DNA of 5,796 nt from assembly GCA_031267455.1 (NCBI GenBank), contig JAIRZC010000233.1, positions 1 through 5,796 on the forward strand. Direction: 5' to 3'. This DNA is from Accumulibacter sp. Its GTDB lineage: Bacteria; Pseudomonadota; Gammaproteobacteria; Burkholderiales; Rhodocyclaceae. Shown piece by piece: positions 1 to 5,796 of the stretch. The stretch's first letter is position 1. The number at the start of each line of letters is the position of its first letter. Under the pieces are notes generated by a model, which did no database searches, was not told where the DNA came from, and saw only the letters and a list, made by a program, of their open reading frames with translations. The position numbers and the translations under genes are program-made.

Positions 1-20
1 CGCTCGGTTTCCCAAAACAG

Positions 21-26
21 AGGAGA
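21..26 (+). promoter_or_regulatory. Ribosome binding site of gshA
   Basis: AGGAGA lies 7 bases before the ATG at 34, a near-ideal Shine-Dalgarno match and spacing. It supports that ATG as the start of gshA. The 20 bases before it show no recognisable promoter, so the promoter of this gene set lies outside the window or further upstream. Confidence 0.8.
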
Positions 27-33
27 CAAAAAA

Positions 34-1308
34 ATGATAAGTCACGCAACGGTCACCCTGGAAAGTCCGCTACTCGACGTCGAAGAGAAATTCATCGGCG
101 CGGCATGCGCCATCGAATCCTGGTTTCGTTCCAAATGGCTTGAGCATCCTCCGCCTTTTTACGGGTCTGTCGATTTGCGCAACGCGGGATTCAAGCTGGC
201 GCCGATCGACATGAACCTTTTCCCGGGCGGATTCAATAACCTGGGATCGAGTTCTCTTCCACTCTGCATCCAGGCTGTGACCGACGCCATCGAGCGCGTT
301 TGTCCCAATGCAAAGAAGCTTTTGCTCGTTCCCGAAAATCACACCCGGAATCCGTTCTATCTGCAAAATGTTTCATCACTGGCACGTCTTTTAGCGCTCG
401 CAGGACTAAAAGTCCGTATAGGATCGCTCATGCCCGAAATTACGGCGCCGACGCCATTCGACCTGCCTGACGGAGGGACGCTACTTTTGGAACCGCTCGT
501 CCGCACCGGCGCACGCTTGGGACTTTCCGATTTCAGCCCCTGCGCAATCCTGCTGAACAACGACCTTTCCGCCGGTATCCCCGAGATGCTGAAAAACCTC
601 GATGGTCAAGCCGTCCTGCCCCCGTTATGCGCCGGATGGGCGATTCGCCGAAAATCCCGGCACTTCATCGCCTACGATGAAATCGCCAACGAGTTTTCGC
701 GCCTGACCGGCATCGACCCCTGGCGGATCAACCCGTATTTCTCCGTGTGCCGTAGCGTGAATTTTCACGAGCGCCAAGGCGAAGAATGCCTCGCCGCGAA
801 TGTTGAGGCAGTACTTGCGATGATCCGCGAAAAATACACGGAATATGGTATCGAGGAAACACCTTACGTCGTTGTCAAGGCCGACGCCGGTACTTACGGT
901 ATGGGAGTAATGACCGTCAAGGATGCTTCCGAGATCGTTGGACTCAATCGAAGACAGCGGAACAAAATGTCCGTCATCAAGGAAGGCGTCAACGTCAATC
1001 AGGTTATTATCCAGGAGGGAGTACATACTTATGAGCGAATCGGAAGCAACACCGCCGAACCGGTCGTTTACATGATTGACCGATTCGTCGTCGGCGGTTT
1101 TTACCGTATCCACGGCAGCCGTGGGATCGACGAGAACCTCAACGCGCCGGGGATGTACTTCGAACCTATCGCCTTCGAGACCAGCTGCTCGTGCCCCGAC
1201 CAGTGCAAAAAGCCCAACGACCCACCGAACCGTTTTTACACTTACGGCATCCTTGCGCGCCTCGCGCATCTGGCGGCATCGATCGAACTCGATAACGAGG
1301 CCGACTGA
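34..1308 (+). CDS. gshA: Glutamate-cysteine ligase, proteobacterial GshA family
   Basis: This enzyme catalyses the first, ATP-dependent step of glutathione synthesis in the cytoplasm, joining cysteine to the gamma-carboxyl of glutamate. The 424-residue protein resembles the Acidithiobacillus/betaproteobacterial ligase family (gshA_ferroox type), not the E. coli GshA fold family. Recognisable blocks are PFYGSVDLRNAGFKLAPID (residues 41-59) followed by MNLFPGGFNNL (60-70), VVVKADAGTYGMGVMTVKD (279-297, a glycine-rich ATP-binding-like segment), YMIDRFVVGGFYRIHGSRG (346-364) and the C-terminal NRFYTYGILARLAHLAA (399-415). Length is normal for the family. The start is fixed by AGGAGA at 21-26. The stop overlaps the gshB start by one base (TGATG), which suggests translational coupling and one operon. 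An unusual Cys cluster (C385, C387, C391) lies just before the last block. Assignment rests on remembered family motifs and on the adjacent gshB. Confidence 0.93.
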   Translation: MISHATVTLESPLLDVEEKFIGAACAIESWFRSKWLEHPPPFYGSVDLRNAGFKLAPIDMNLFPGGFNNLGSSSLPLCIQAVTDAIERVCPNAKKLLLVPENHTRNPFYLQNVSSLARLLALAGLKVRIGSLMPEITAPTPFDLPDGGTLLLEPLVRTGARLGLSDFSPCAILLNNDLSAGIPEMLKNLDGQAVLPPLCAGWAIRRKSRHFIAYDEIANEFSRLTGIDPWRINPYFSVCRSVNFHERQGEECLAANVEAVLAMIREKYTEYGIEETPYVVVKADAGTYGMGVMTVKDASEIVGLNRRQRNKMSVIKEGVNVNQVIIQEGVHTYERIGSNTAEPVVYMIDRFVVGGFYRIHGSRGIDENLNAPGMYFEPIAFETSCSCPDQCKKPNDPPNRFYTYGILARLAHLAASIELDNEAD

Positions 1309-2261
1309 TGCGTTTTGCCTTCATCCTCGATCCCATGGAATCGCTCAAGGCATACAAAGATTCCAGCATTGCCATGATGCGCGCCGCCCGCAATGCGAGG
1401 CACGAAATCTGGTGCATCTATCAGCCAGCGATTTTCTGGTCGGAATCCGACGGTGTTTGCGCTGAGGCTGTTCACCTGGATGTGCGCGACGATGACGTGG
1501 ACTGGGTATTTCGCCTCGAGCGCCGCATGTTTCCCTTGAGCGAGTTCTCCGCGGTCGTTCTCCGAAAGGACCCGCCTTTCGACATTGAATACATCGCAAT
1601 GACTTGGCTTTTGGAACGCGCTGAAGCCCAAGGTGCGCGCGTGTTCAACCGCCCGCGCGCGCTGCGCGACCATTCGGAAAAACTGGCGCTCCTCGAGTTC
1701 CAGCATTTCTCGGTCCCCGCGATTGTCGCGCGCGCGCCGGGCACGATCCACGCCTTCATCGACGAACACCGGGATGTCGTTCTCAAGCCCTTGGACGGAA
1801 TGGGAGGGAGCCGGATATTTCGCGTTCGTAACGACGATCCAAACCGGAATGTGATCGTCGAAACCCTGACACAGGACGCAGAACGGACGATCATCGCTCA
1901 ATGTTACATTCCCGCAATCGTTGATGGAGACAAGCGGATTCTCCTGATCAATGGTCAGGTCGTTCCGTACTGCCTTGCGCGCATCCCGAAAGCCGGGGAG
2001 ACACGAGGAAATCTTGCAGCGGGCGGCACGGGCGTCGCGCGCGCGCTCACCGCGCGCGACCGCGAAATCGCCGAATATCTTGCGCCCATTCTTGCGGCGC
2101 GCGGCCTCTTTTTGGTTGGAATCGACGTTATTGGCGATTTTCTGACCGAAATCAATGTTACCAGTCCAACGTGCATGGTCGAAATCGCCGCGCAGACAGG
2201 ATTCGATGTCGCGGGCGCTTTTATCGCGGCGATGGAAAAGGAATGCACTTTACCCGCCTGA
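1308..2261 (+). CDS. gshB: Glutathione synthetase (ATP-grasp)
   Basis: This enzyme adds glycine to gamma-glutamylcysteine using ATP, the second and last step of glutathione synthesis in the cytoplasm. At 317 residues it matches the usual bacterial GshB length. Clear family motifs are the N-terminal MRFAFILDPMESL (1-13), LRKDPPFDIEYI (85-96), LKPLDGMGGSRIFRV (159-173, ATP-grasp nucleotide loop), GDKRILLINGQ (207-217), PYCLARIPKAGETRGNLAAG (220-239, substrate and ATP contacts) and the metal-binding LTEINVTSPTC (279-289, with E281 and N283). All expected blocks are present in order, so the enzyme should be active. The ATG overlaps the gshA stop by one base and has no separate strong ribosome binding site, in keeping with coupled translation. 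The last 19 bases overlap the predicted apbE start in another frame. Confidence 0.97.
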   Translation: MRFAFILDPMESLKAYKDSSIAMMRAARNARHEIWCIYQPAIFWSESDGVCAEAVHLDVRDDDVDWVFRLERRMFPLSEFSAVVLRKDPPFDIEYIAMTWLLERAEAQGARVFNRPRALRDHSEKLALLEFQHFSVPAIVARAPGTIHAFIDEHRDVVLKPLDGMGGSRIFRVRNDDPNRNVIVETLTQDAERTIIAQCYIPAIVDGDKRILLINGQVVPYCLARIPKAGETRGNLAAGGTGVARALTARDREIAEYLAPILAARGLFLVGIDVIGDFLTEINVTSPTCMVEIAAQTGFDVAGAFIAAMEKECTLPA

Positions 2262-2299
2262 TCTTTCTCGCGATCCTTGTCTTGGGTTTTTCCGCCTGT
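2243..2299 (+). other. Lipoprotein signal peptide of ApbE
   Basis: Residues 1-19 consist of a short charged start (His2, Arg5), a hydrophobic core LIFLAILVLGF, and a lipobox ending F-S-A-Cys19. The first mature residue would be lipid-modified Cys19. Residue 20 is Asp, the classical Lol-avoidance signal that keeps lipoproteins in the inner membrane; E. coli ApbE has the same Cys-Asp pair. Phe at lipobox position -3 is tolerated but less usual than Leu. The inferred location is the periplasmic face of the inner membrane. Confidence 0.8.
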
Positions 2300-3280
2300 G
2301 ACCGAGCACCGCTCTACCGCCAAGAGGCTTTTGTTTTTGGAACGCGCGTCGAAATTTTGATCGCCGGACTCGATACGGATACCGCGCGATCGGCGAGCGC
2401 GTCCGTTCTGCGGGAATTCGACCGCCTGCACAGGAGTTATCACACGTGGGAGCCCTCGGAGATCAGTGAATTGAACGGTGCGCTCGCTTCGGGACAAATC
2501 CGGATCGTTTCATCCGAGCTGGCTTTTTTGCTGGCCGACGCGCAGCGCCGCTCCGCCCAAAGCGACGCGTTTTTCGACCCGGGGATCGGCGAGCTGATCC
2601 GACTCTGGGGATTTCATTCCGACACGTTCAAGCCCACACTTCCCGATCCCGAAAAAATCGCGGATTGGCTCAAAGCTCGCCCCGGCCTTTCCGACCTAAG
2701 GATCAAGGGGACAAGGGTAGGTAGTGTAAAGCCGGGGCTTCTCGTCGATTTTGGCGGTTATCTGAAGGGTTTCGCGCTCGACCGGGCGGATGTCTTGCTG
2801 CGCGGACAAGGCGTCGAGAACGCGCTCGTCAATATTGGCGGAAACATTATGGCTCTCGGAACGAAGCATGGGCGTCCTTGGCGTGTTGGTATCCAACATC
2901 CACGTCGTGCGGGAGCGATAGCCACTGTCGAACTTCGCAACGGCGAGGCGATTGGAACTTCAGGAGATTATCAGCGATACTTCGAGTTGAACGGAAAGCG
3001 TTACTGTCACTTGATCGATCCACGCACCGGCGCGCCCGTTGCGCATACCCGCTCACTGACCGTCCTCGTCACGCCCCGCGAAAATGCCGGAGTGCTCTCC
3101 GACGTCGCGTCGAAACCGCTTTTCATTGCTGGCGAACACTGGCCGAAACTCGCAAAAAAAATGGATGTAAAAAATGTTCTGCGTGTCGATTCGGCGGGGC
3201 ATCTACAAGTCAGCGAAAACTTCATGAAACGCTTGGAATTCGATGGTGAAAAGCCCAAAGCGCTTGAAATCATTCCCTGA
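2243..3280 (+). CDS. apbE: FAD:protein FMN transferase, ApbE family lipoprotein
   Basis: ApbE enzymes cleave FAD and attach FMN through a phosphoester bond to Thr/Ser of target flavoproteins (for example RnfG/RnfD, NqrB/NqrC, NosR) on the periplasmic side. The 345-residue protein has a lipoprotein signal (residues 1-19), FFDPGIGELIRLWGF (110-124), VDFGGYLKGFALDRA (168-182), NALVNIGGNIMALG (193-206), PWRVGIQHP (212-220), IGTSGDYQRYFE (237-248) and RYCHLIDPRTGAP (253-265, with the probable active-site His256). Length fits the family. I chose the ATG at 2243 because it begins a textbook signal peptide and has GGA at 2234-2236, 6 bases upstream; a GTG at 2171 would add a basic, signal-blocking extension. 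It overlaps gshB by 19 bases, so is probably co-translated with it. Oddities: L174 and K291 sit where the family usually has the Mg-site Ala and Thr. No target flavoprotein gene is in the window. Confidence 0.93.
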   Translation: MHFTRLIFLAILVLGFSACDRAPLYRQEAFVFGTRVEILIAGLDTDTARSASASVLREFDRLHRSYHTWEPSEISELNGALASGQIRIVSSELAFLLADAQRRSAQSDAFFDPGIGELIRLWGFHSDTFKPTLPDPEKIADWLKARPGLSDLRIKGTRVGSVKPGLLVDFGGYLKGFALDRADVLLRGQGVENALVNIGGNIMALGTKHGRPWRVGIQHPRRAGAIATVELRNGEAIGTSGDYQRYFELNGKRYCHLIDPRTGAPVAHTRSLTVLVTPRENAGVLSDVASKPLFIAGEHWPKLAKKMDVKNVLRVDSAGHLQVSENFMKRLEFDGEKPKALEIIP

Positions 3281-3312
3281 TCGCGCTTGCAGAGCATCAT
3301 CTCTCCCGAATT

Positions 3313-3344
3313 GATCCAAAATCTCTTAGAATGTCGCTTGGATC
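3313..3344 (+). promoter_or_regulatory. Inverted repeat in the ptsH leader
   Basis: GATCCAA at 3313-3319 is perfectly complementary to TTGGATC at 3338-3344, with an 18-base loop. In a transcript reading through from apbE this would form a 7-bp hairpin ending just before the ptsH ribosome binding site. It has no following T-tract, so it is not an intrinsic terminator. It could be an RNA structure, a DNA operator half-site pair, or chance. The 3281-3312 part of the gap shows nothing else convincing. Confidence 0.3.
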
Positions 3345-3349
3345 CCAAG
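3337..3349 (+). promoter_or_regulatory. Small hairpin overlapping the ptsH ribosome binding site
   Basis: CTTGG (3337-3341) pairs with CCAAG (3345-3349) around a 3-base ATC loop, giving a perfect 5-bp stem. Its 3' arm contains AAG of the AAGGAA Shine-Dalgarno, so the folded form would partly hide the ribosome binding site. It shares bases 3338-3341 with the longer inverted repeat and cannot form together with it. Real as a sequence pattern; regulatory function is inference. Confidence 0.3.
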
Positions 3350-3352
3350 GAA
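3347..3352 (+). promoter_or_regulatory. Ribosome binding site of ptsH
   Basis: AAGGAA lies 7 bases upstream of the ATG at 3360. The whole spacer (3353-3359) is a run of seven C residues, which is unusual. The site fixes the ptsH start. Confidence 0.75.
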
Positions 3353-3359
3353 CCCCCCC

Positions 3360-3629
3360 ATGGCGTGCGCTGAAATCGAAATAATCAACGTCCTCGGGCT
3401 TCATGCCCGAGCTTCGGCCCGACTCACGCAACTCGCCAACCGTTTCAAATCCGAAATCTGGATGGAAAACGGATCGCGCCGAATCAATGCAAAAAGCATC
3501 ATGGGTGTCATGATGCTTGCGGCGAAGAAAGGCGCGCGTGTCACGGTCGAAGCCATCGGCGCCGATGAAAAAGAGGCTGTCGAATCGTTGCTTGGTTTGA
3601 TCGCGAACAAATTCGGCGAGGAAGAATAA
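3360..3629 (+). CDS. ptsH: Phosphocarrier protein HPr
   Basis: HPr is the small cytoplasmic phosphocarrier that takes a phosphoryl group from Enzyme I on a histidine and passes it to EIIA proteins. The 89-residue protein has the active-site block GLHARASARLTQ with His15 and Arg17, and the regulatory-site block NAKSIMGVMMLAA with Ser46, the residue that HPr kinase (HprK) phosphorylates in organisms that have it. Ala18 replaces the Pro found after Arg17 in E. coli HPr, a change common in betaproteobacteria. Length is normal. Start chosen from AAGGAA at 3347-3352. It follows apbE after 79 bases and precedes ptsI by 6 bases, so ptsH and ptsI are surely co-expressed. No EIIA gene precedes it here, whereas betaproteobacteria commonly have a mannose-type EIIA at that place. 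Confidence 0.97.
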   Translation: MACAEIEIINVLGLHARASARLTQLANRFKSEIWMENGSRRINAKSIMGVMMLAAKKGARVTVEAIGADEKEAVESLLGLIANKFGEEE

Positions 3630-3635
3630 GAACAG

Positions 3636-5387
3636 ATGAGCTTTACGTTGCACGGACTTGCAGTCTCGGAAGGCATCGCCATTGGACAGGCACACATCGT
3701 TTCGTCGGCAACGCTCAAGATTTCTCGTATCGCCATCTCGCCACGCCGTGTCAAAAAGGAAATCGCGCGCTTTGACGACGCGCTTGCGCGAACGCGCAAA
3801 GAACTGATGGTGATCAAAGCGTCCTCGTCGGATTCCTCGGCGGATATCGGCGCGTTCATCGATCTGCATTTGATGCTTCTCTCCGACGATGAGTTGTCCG
3901 AAGCGCCCCGAAAAATCATCCGGGACCGCTTATGTAACGCCGAATGGGCCATCTCGATGCAGATGGAAAACCTTGTCAGACAGTTCGAACAGATTGAGGA
4001 CATCTATTTGCGCGAACGCTGCAACGACGTTCGACAGGTCGCGGAACGCATCATCCAGAAACTCGGCAGCAGTTCGAGCCGTTTCGCGAGCCGCGGCGGG
4101 AAGATACCTCGAAACTTTTGCGACGAAGCGAGGATCATCGTCGCGCACGATATTTCTCCGGCCGACATCATGTCGATCAAGGACAGGGATTACGCTTCTT
4201 TCATTACCGATGTCGGCGGCGCTACCTCGCATACGGCGATCCTCGCGCGCAATATGGCACTCCCGGCAATTTTCGGCCTGCGTGACGCCAGCGAGATAAT
4301 CCGCGACATGGAAACCCTGATCGTCGACGGTACGCGCGGCGTCGTGATCGTCGCCCCCGACGCCGCCGTTCTTGAGGAATACCGTACCAGAAAATTGCGT
4401 CTCGAACGCGAACTATCAAAGCTCAAGTTGCTGAAAACGACGCGCGCGATTACGCTCGACCGGATCAAGATCGATCTTTTGGCCAACATCAAGGATGTCG
4501 ACGACATTCAGTCGGTGCTCGAAAGCGGCGCTGAGGGCATCGGCCTCTTCCGCTCCGAATTCATCGTCCTCGGGCGCGGTAGCGCGCTACCGGTGGAAAA
4601 CGAGCAGTTCGAGGCCTATCGCAAGGTTGTCGAGGCAATGGGCCGGCGTCCGGTCACGATCCGTACTTTCGACCTTGGAAACGATAAGAACCTGCTTCCC
4701 AGCGAAGATTACGCAAACCAGAAACGCAATCCGGCGCTCGGCCTCCGCTCGATCCGCCTTTCGCTGAGCGACCCACTGACTTTCCAGACACAGTTGCGCG
4801 CGATCCTTCGCGTATCGAGCTTGGGACGGGTCCGGATACTGATTCCCATGCTCTCCCACGCCCACCAGATAGAGCAGACTTTCTCAGCGATCGAGCAGGC
4901 GAAATCCAGCTTGCGCGAGGAGAAAATCGCTTTCGATGAAAACATTCCGGTCGGCGGGATGATCGAAGTCCCCGCGTCGGCGCTTTCGCTCGGCATCTTC
5001 CTGCGCCGCTTCGATTTTCTTTCAATAGGTACCAATGACTTGATTCAATATACGCTAGCCGTCGACCGCAGCGACGAACAGGTTTCGGGCCTTTACAATC
5101 CTTTGCATCCGGCCGTGCTTTCGCTGATCGCTGGGACGATCCGCCAAGCGGGCAAAGCCGGGATTCCCATCTCGATATGCGGCGAGCTGGCCGGCGACAC
5201 CAATTTGACTCGCTTACTCCTCGGCATGGGGCTACGCCAGTTTTCAATGCATCCGACCCTGATTCCGGCGGTCAAGCAGAAAATCAAGCAGAGCAGTGTC
5301 TCAAGGCTCGCTTCGAGCGTGCTGCGCTTGCTGCGAAACGAGGAACCCTTGAAAATCGTGGCAGGAATCGAGCGGATGAACCGCTGA
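3636..5387 (+). CDS. ptsI: PTS Enzyme I, phosphoenolpyruvate-protein phosphotransferase
   Basis: Enzyme I autophosphorylates from phosphoenolpyruvate and passes the phosphoryl group to HPr, in the cytoplasm as a dimer. The 583 residues compare with 575 in E. coli. Order: N-terminal HPr-binding helical region (about 40-145), phosphohistidine domain with GGATSHTAILARNMALPAI (194-212, active His199), helical linker (about 243-268), and C-terminal PEP-binding barrel. Barrel residues matching E. coli are R306 (GLFRSEF), R343 (IRTFD), R371 (LGLRSIR), E444 (MIEVPA), N467-D468 (SIGTNDL), R478 (AVDR) and the acid-base Cys515 (ICGELAGD). All are present, so it should be active. The usual Gly-Gly/Ala-Asp-Lys after R343 reads Gly-Asn-Asp-Lys (348-351). 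The ATG lies 6 bases after the ptsH stop; GAGGAAG at 3618-3624, inside the end of ptsH, is the likely ribosome binding site with a long 11-base spacing. Confidence 0.97.
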   Translation: MSFTLHGLAVSEGIAIGQAHIVSSATLKISRIAISPRRVKKEIARFDDALARTRKELMVIKASSSDSSADIGAFIDLHLMLLSDDELSEAPRKIIRDRLCNAEWAISMQMENLVRQFEQIEDIYLRERCNDVRQVAERIIQKLGSSSSRFASRGGKIPRNFCDEARIIVAHDISPADIMSIKDRDYASFITDVGGATSHTAILARNMALPAIFGLRDASEIIRDMETLIVDGTRGVVIVAPDAAVLEEYRTRKLRLERELSKLKLLKTTRAITLDRIKIDLLANIKDVDDIQSVLESGAEGIGLFRSEFIVLGRGSALPVENEQFEAYRKVVEAMGRRPVTIRTFDLGNDKNLLPSEDYANQKRNPALGLRSIRLSLSDPLTFQTQLRAILRVSSLGRVRILIPMLSHAHQIEQTFSAIEQAKSSLREEKIAFDENIPVGGMIEVPASALSLGIFLRRFDFLSIGTNDLIQYTLAVDRSDEQVSGLYNPLHPAVLSLIAGTIRQAGKAGIPISICGELAGDTNLTRLLLGMGLRQFSMHPTLIPAVKQKIKQSSVSRLASSVLRLLRNEEPLKIVAGIERMNR

Positions 5388-5443
5388 TTCTGTAAAGCAA
5401 CATGGTGACCCAACAATAACGAATCGACTTTTCAGAGCAAAGT
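5388..5443 (+). other. Gap between ptsI and metX
   Basis: This 56-base stretch is visibly more AT-rich than its neighbours. I see no stem followed by a T-tract, so no intrinsic terminator for ptsI, and no convincing -35/-10 pair. AGAG at 5434-5437 is a weak ribosome binding site 6 bases before the metX ATG. The gap is too short for a SAM riboswitch. Whether metX has its own promoter here cannot be settled by eye. Confidence 0.5.
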
Positions 5444-5796
5444 ATGTCACGGGAAAATTCAGTGGGAATCGTCGCGCCGCAACGCTTTTGCTCCATTGTG
5501 CCAATCTTCCTCAAAAGCGGAATTATGCTTCCGGCGTTCGAACTCGTTTACGAAACCTATGGAACGCTCAACGCGTCTCGCTCGAACGCCGTCCTCGTCT
5601 GCCACGCGCTCTCAGGCAATCATCACCTTGCGGGAATCTACGCCGACAAGCCCGACGAAGTTGGCTGGTGGGACAACCTGATCGGCCCGGGAAAACCGCT
5701 CGACACGCGCCGTTTTTTCGTCGTCGGGGTCAACAACCTCGGCGGCTGCTACGGTTCGACCGGCCCGCTCTCGATCGACCCCGAAACCGGGAAACG
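5444..5796 (+). CDS. metX: Homoserine O-acyltransferase MetX, 5' part
   Basis: MetX transfers an acetyl or succinyl group from acyl-CoA to the hydroxyl of homoserine, committing it to methionine synthesis in the cytoplasm. It belongs to the alpha/beta-hydrolase fold. The 117 visible residues carry the N-terminal family blocks: [20 protein letters not shown] (33-52), [12 protein letters not shown] (53-64, oxyanion-hole region), [20 protein letters not shown] (73-92) and [15 protein letters not shown] (94-108). The nucleophile Ser (GGSMGG-type motif) and the rest of the catalytic triad would lie beyond the window edge, as would most substrate-specificity residues, so acetyl versus succinyl use cannot be decided. 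The start at 5444 is the first ATG after the ptsI stop and matches the family N-terminus (SVGIVAPQ); its ribosome binding site is weak. In betaproteobacteria metW usually follows metX. Confidence 0.93.
   Translation, partial: MSRENSVGIVAPQRFCSIVPIFLKSGIMLPAFELVYETYGTLNASRSNAVLVCHALSGNHHLAGIYADKPDEVGWWDNLIGPGKPLDTRRFFVVGVNNLGGCYGSTGPLSIDPETGK

Noticed and set aside
625..1269. 214-codon open frame on the - strand within gshA
   Set aside because: It lies wholly inside a well-supported gene, in the antisense frame where GC-rich codon bias keeps stops rare, and its translation resembles no family I know.
1242..1901. 219-codon open frame on the - strand across the gshA-gshB junction
   Set aside because: It is antisense to two conserved genes, has no recognisable domain, and has no convincing ribosome binding site; a shadow frame.
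1727..2058. Alternating CG runs (1727-1737, 2036-2046, 2051-2058) as possible Z-DNA or repeats
   Set aside because: They fall inside gshB, encode ordinary Ala/Arg-rich residues, and are expected in moderately GC-rich DNA.
2171..2242. Longer apbE using the GTG at 2171
   Set aside because: It would add 24 mostly Arg/Gly residues ahead of a complete lipoprotein signal peptide and overlap gshB by 91 bases; the ATG at 2243 fits far better.
3291..3304. AGAG/CTCT hairpin after apbE as a terminator
   Set aside because: The stem is only 4 bp, not GC-rich, and has no T-tract after it.
3327..3332. TAGAAT as a -10 box for a ptsH promoter
   Set aside because: It matches the -10 consensus at 5 of 6 positions, but no -35-like element lies 16-18 bases upstream; TTGATC at 3311-3316 is only 10 bases away.
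5306..5318. GCTCG-CTT-CGAGC hairpin near the end of ptsI
   Set aside because: It is a 5-bp stem inside conserved coding sequence with no T-tract; it is explained by codon choice.

Overview
This window looks like chromosomal core DNA from a betaproteobacterium or a close relative. The gene order glutamate-cysteine ligase, glutathione synthetase, then HPr and Enzyme I is a familiar betaproteobacterial arrangement. HPr has the GLHARASA active-site variant common in that class, and a MetX-type homoserine acyltransferase follows. Base composition is moderately GC-rich by eye and uniform, and there is no sign of mobile DNA, tRNA, rRNA or CRISPR. Species cannot be named from this sequence alone.

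Layout, all on the + strand: gshA (34-1308) and gshB (1308-2261) share one base. apbE, encoding a lipoprotein FAD:protein FMN transferase (2243-3280), starts inside the end of gshB. A 79-base gap follows, holding a small inverted-repeat leader and the ptsH ribosome binding site. Then come ptsH (HPr, 3360-3629) and ptsI (Enzyme I, 3636-5387), 6 bases apart. After a 56-base gap, metX (from 5444) runs off the right edge.

Functionally there are three units. GshA and GshB are the two ATP-dependent steps from glutamate, cysteine and glycine to glutathione. ApbE is an inner-membrane-anchored periplasmic enzyme that attaches FMN covalently to flavoproteins such as Rnf/Nqr subunits. Enzyme I and HPr are the general phosphoryl carriers of the phosphotransferase system (PTS), which in betaproteobacteria is often mainly regulatory. 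MetX begins a separate step, acylation of homoserine for methionine synthesis.

The window is mostly ordinary housekeeping DNA; I did not find a clearly new system. The points most worth a second look are: apbE occupies the slot where a mannose-type EIIA gene usually precedes ptsH; ApbE has changed residues at positions that normally hold the catalytic metal; and the ptsH leader can form two mutually exclusive hairpins, one covering the ribosome binding site.
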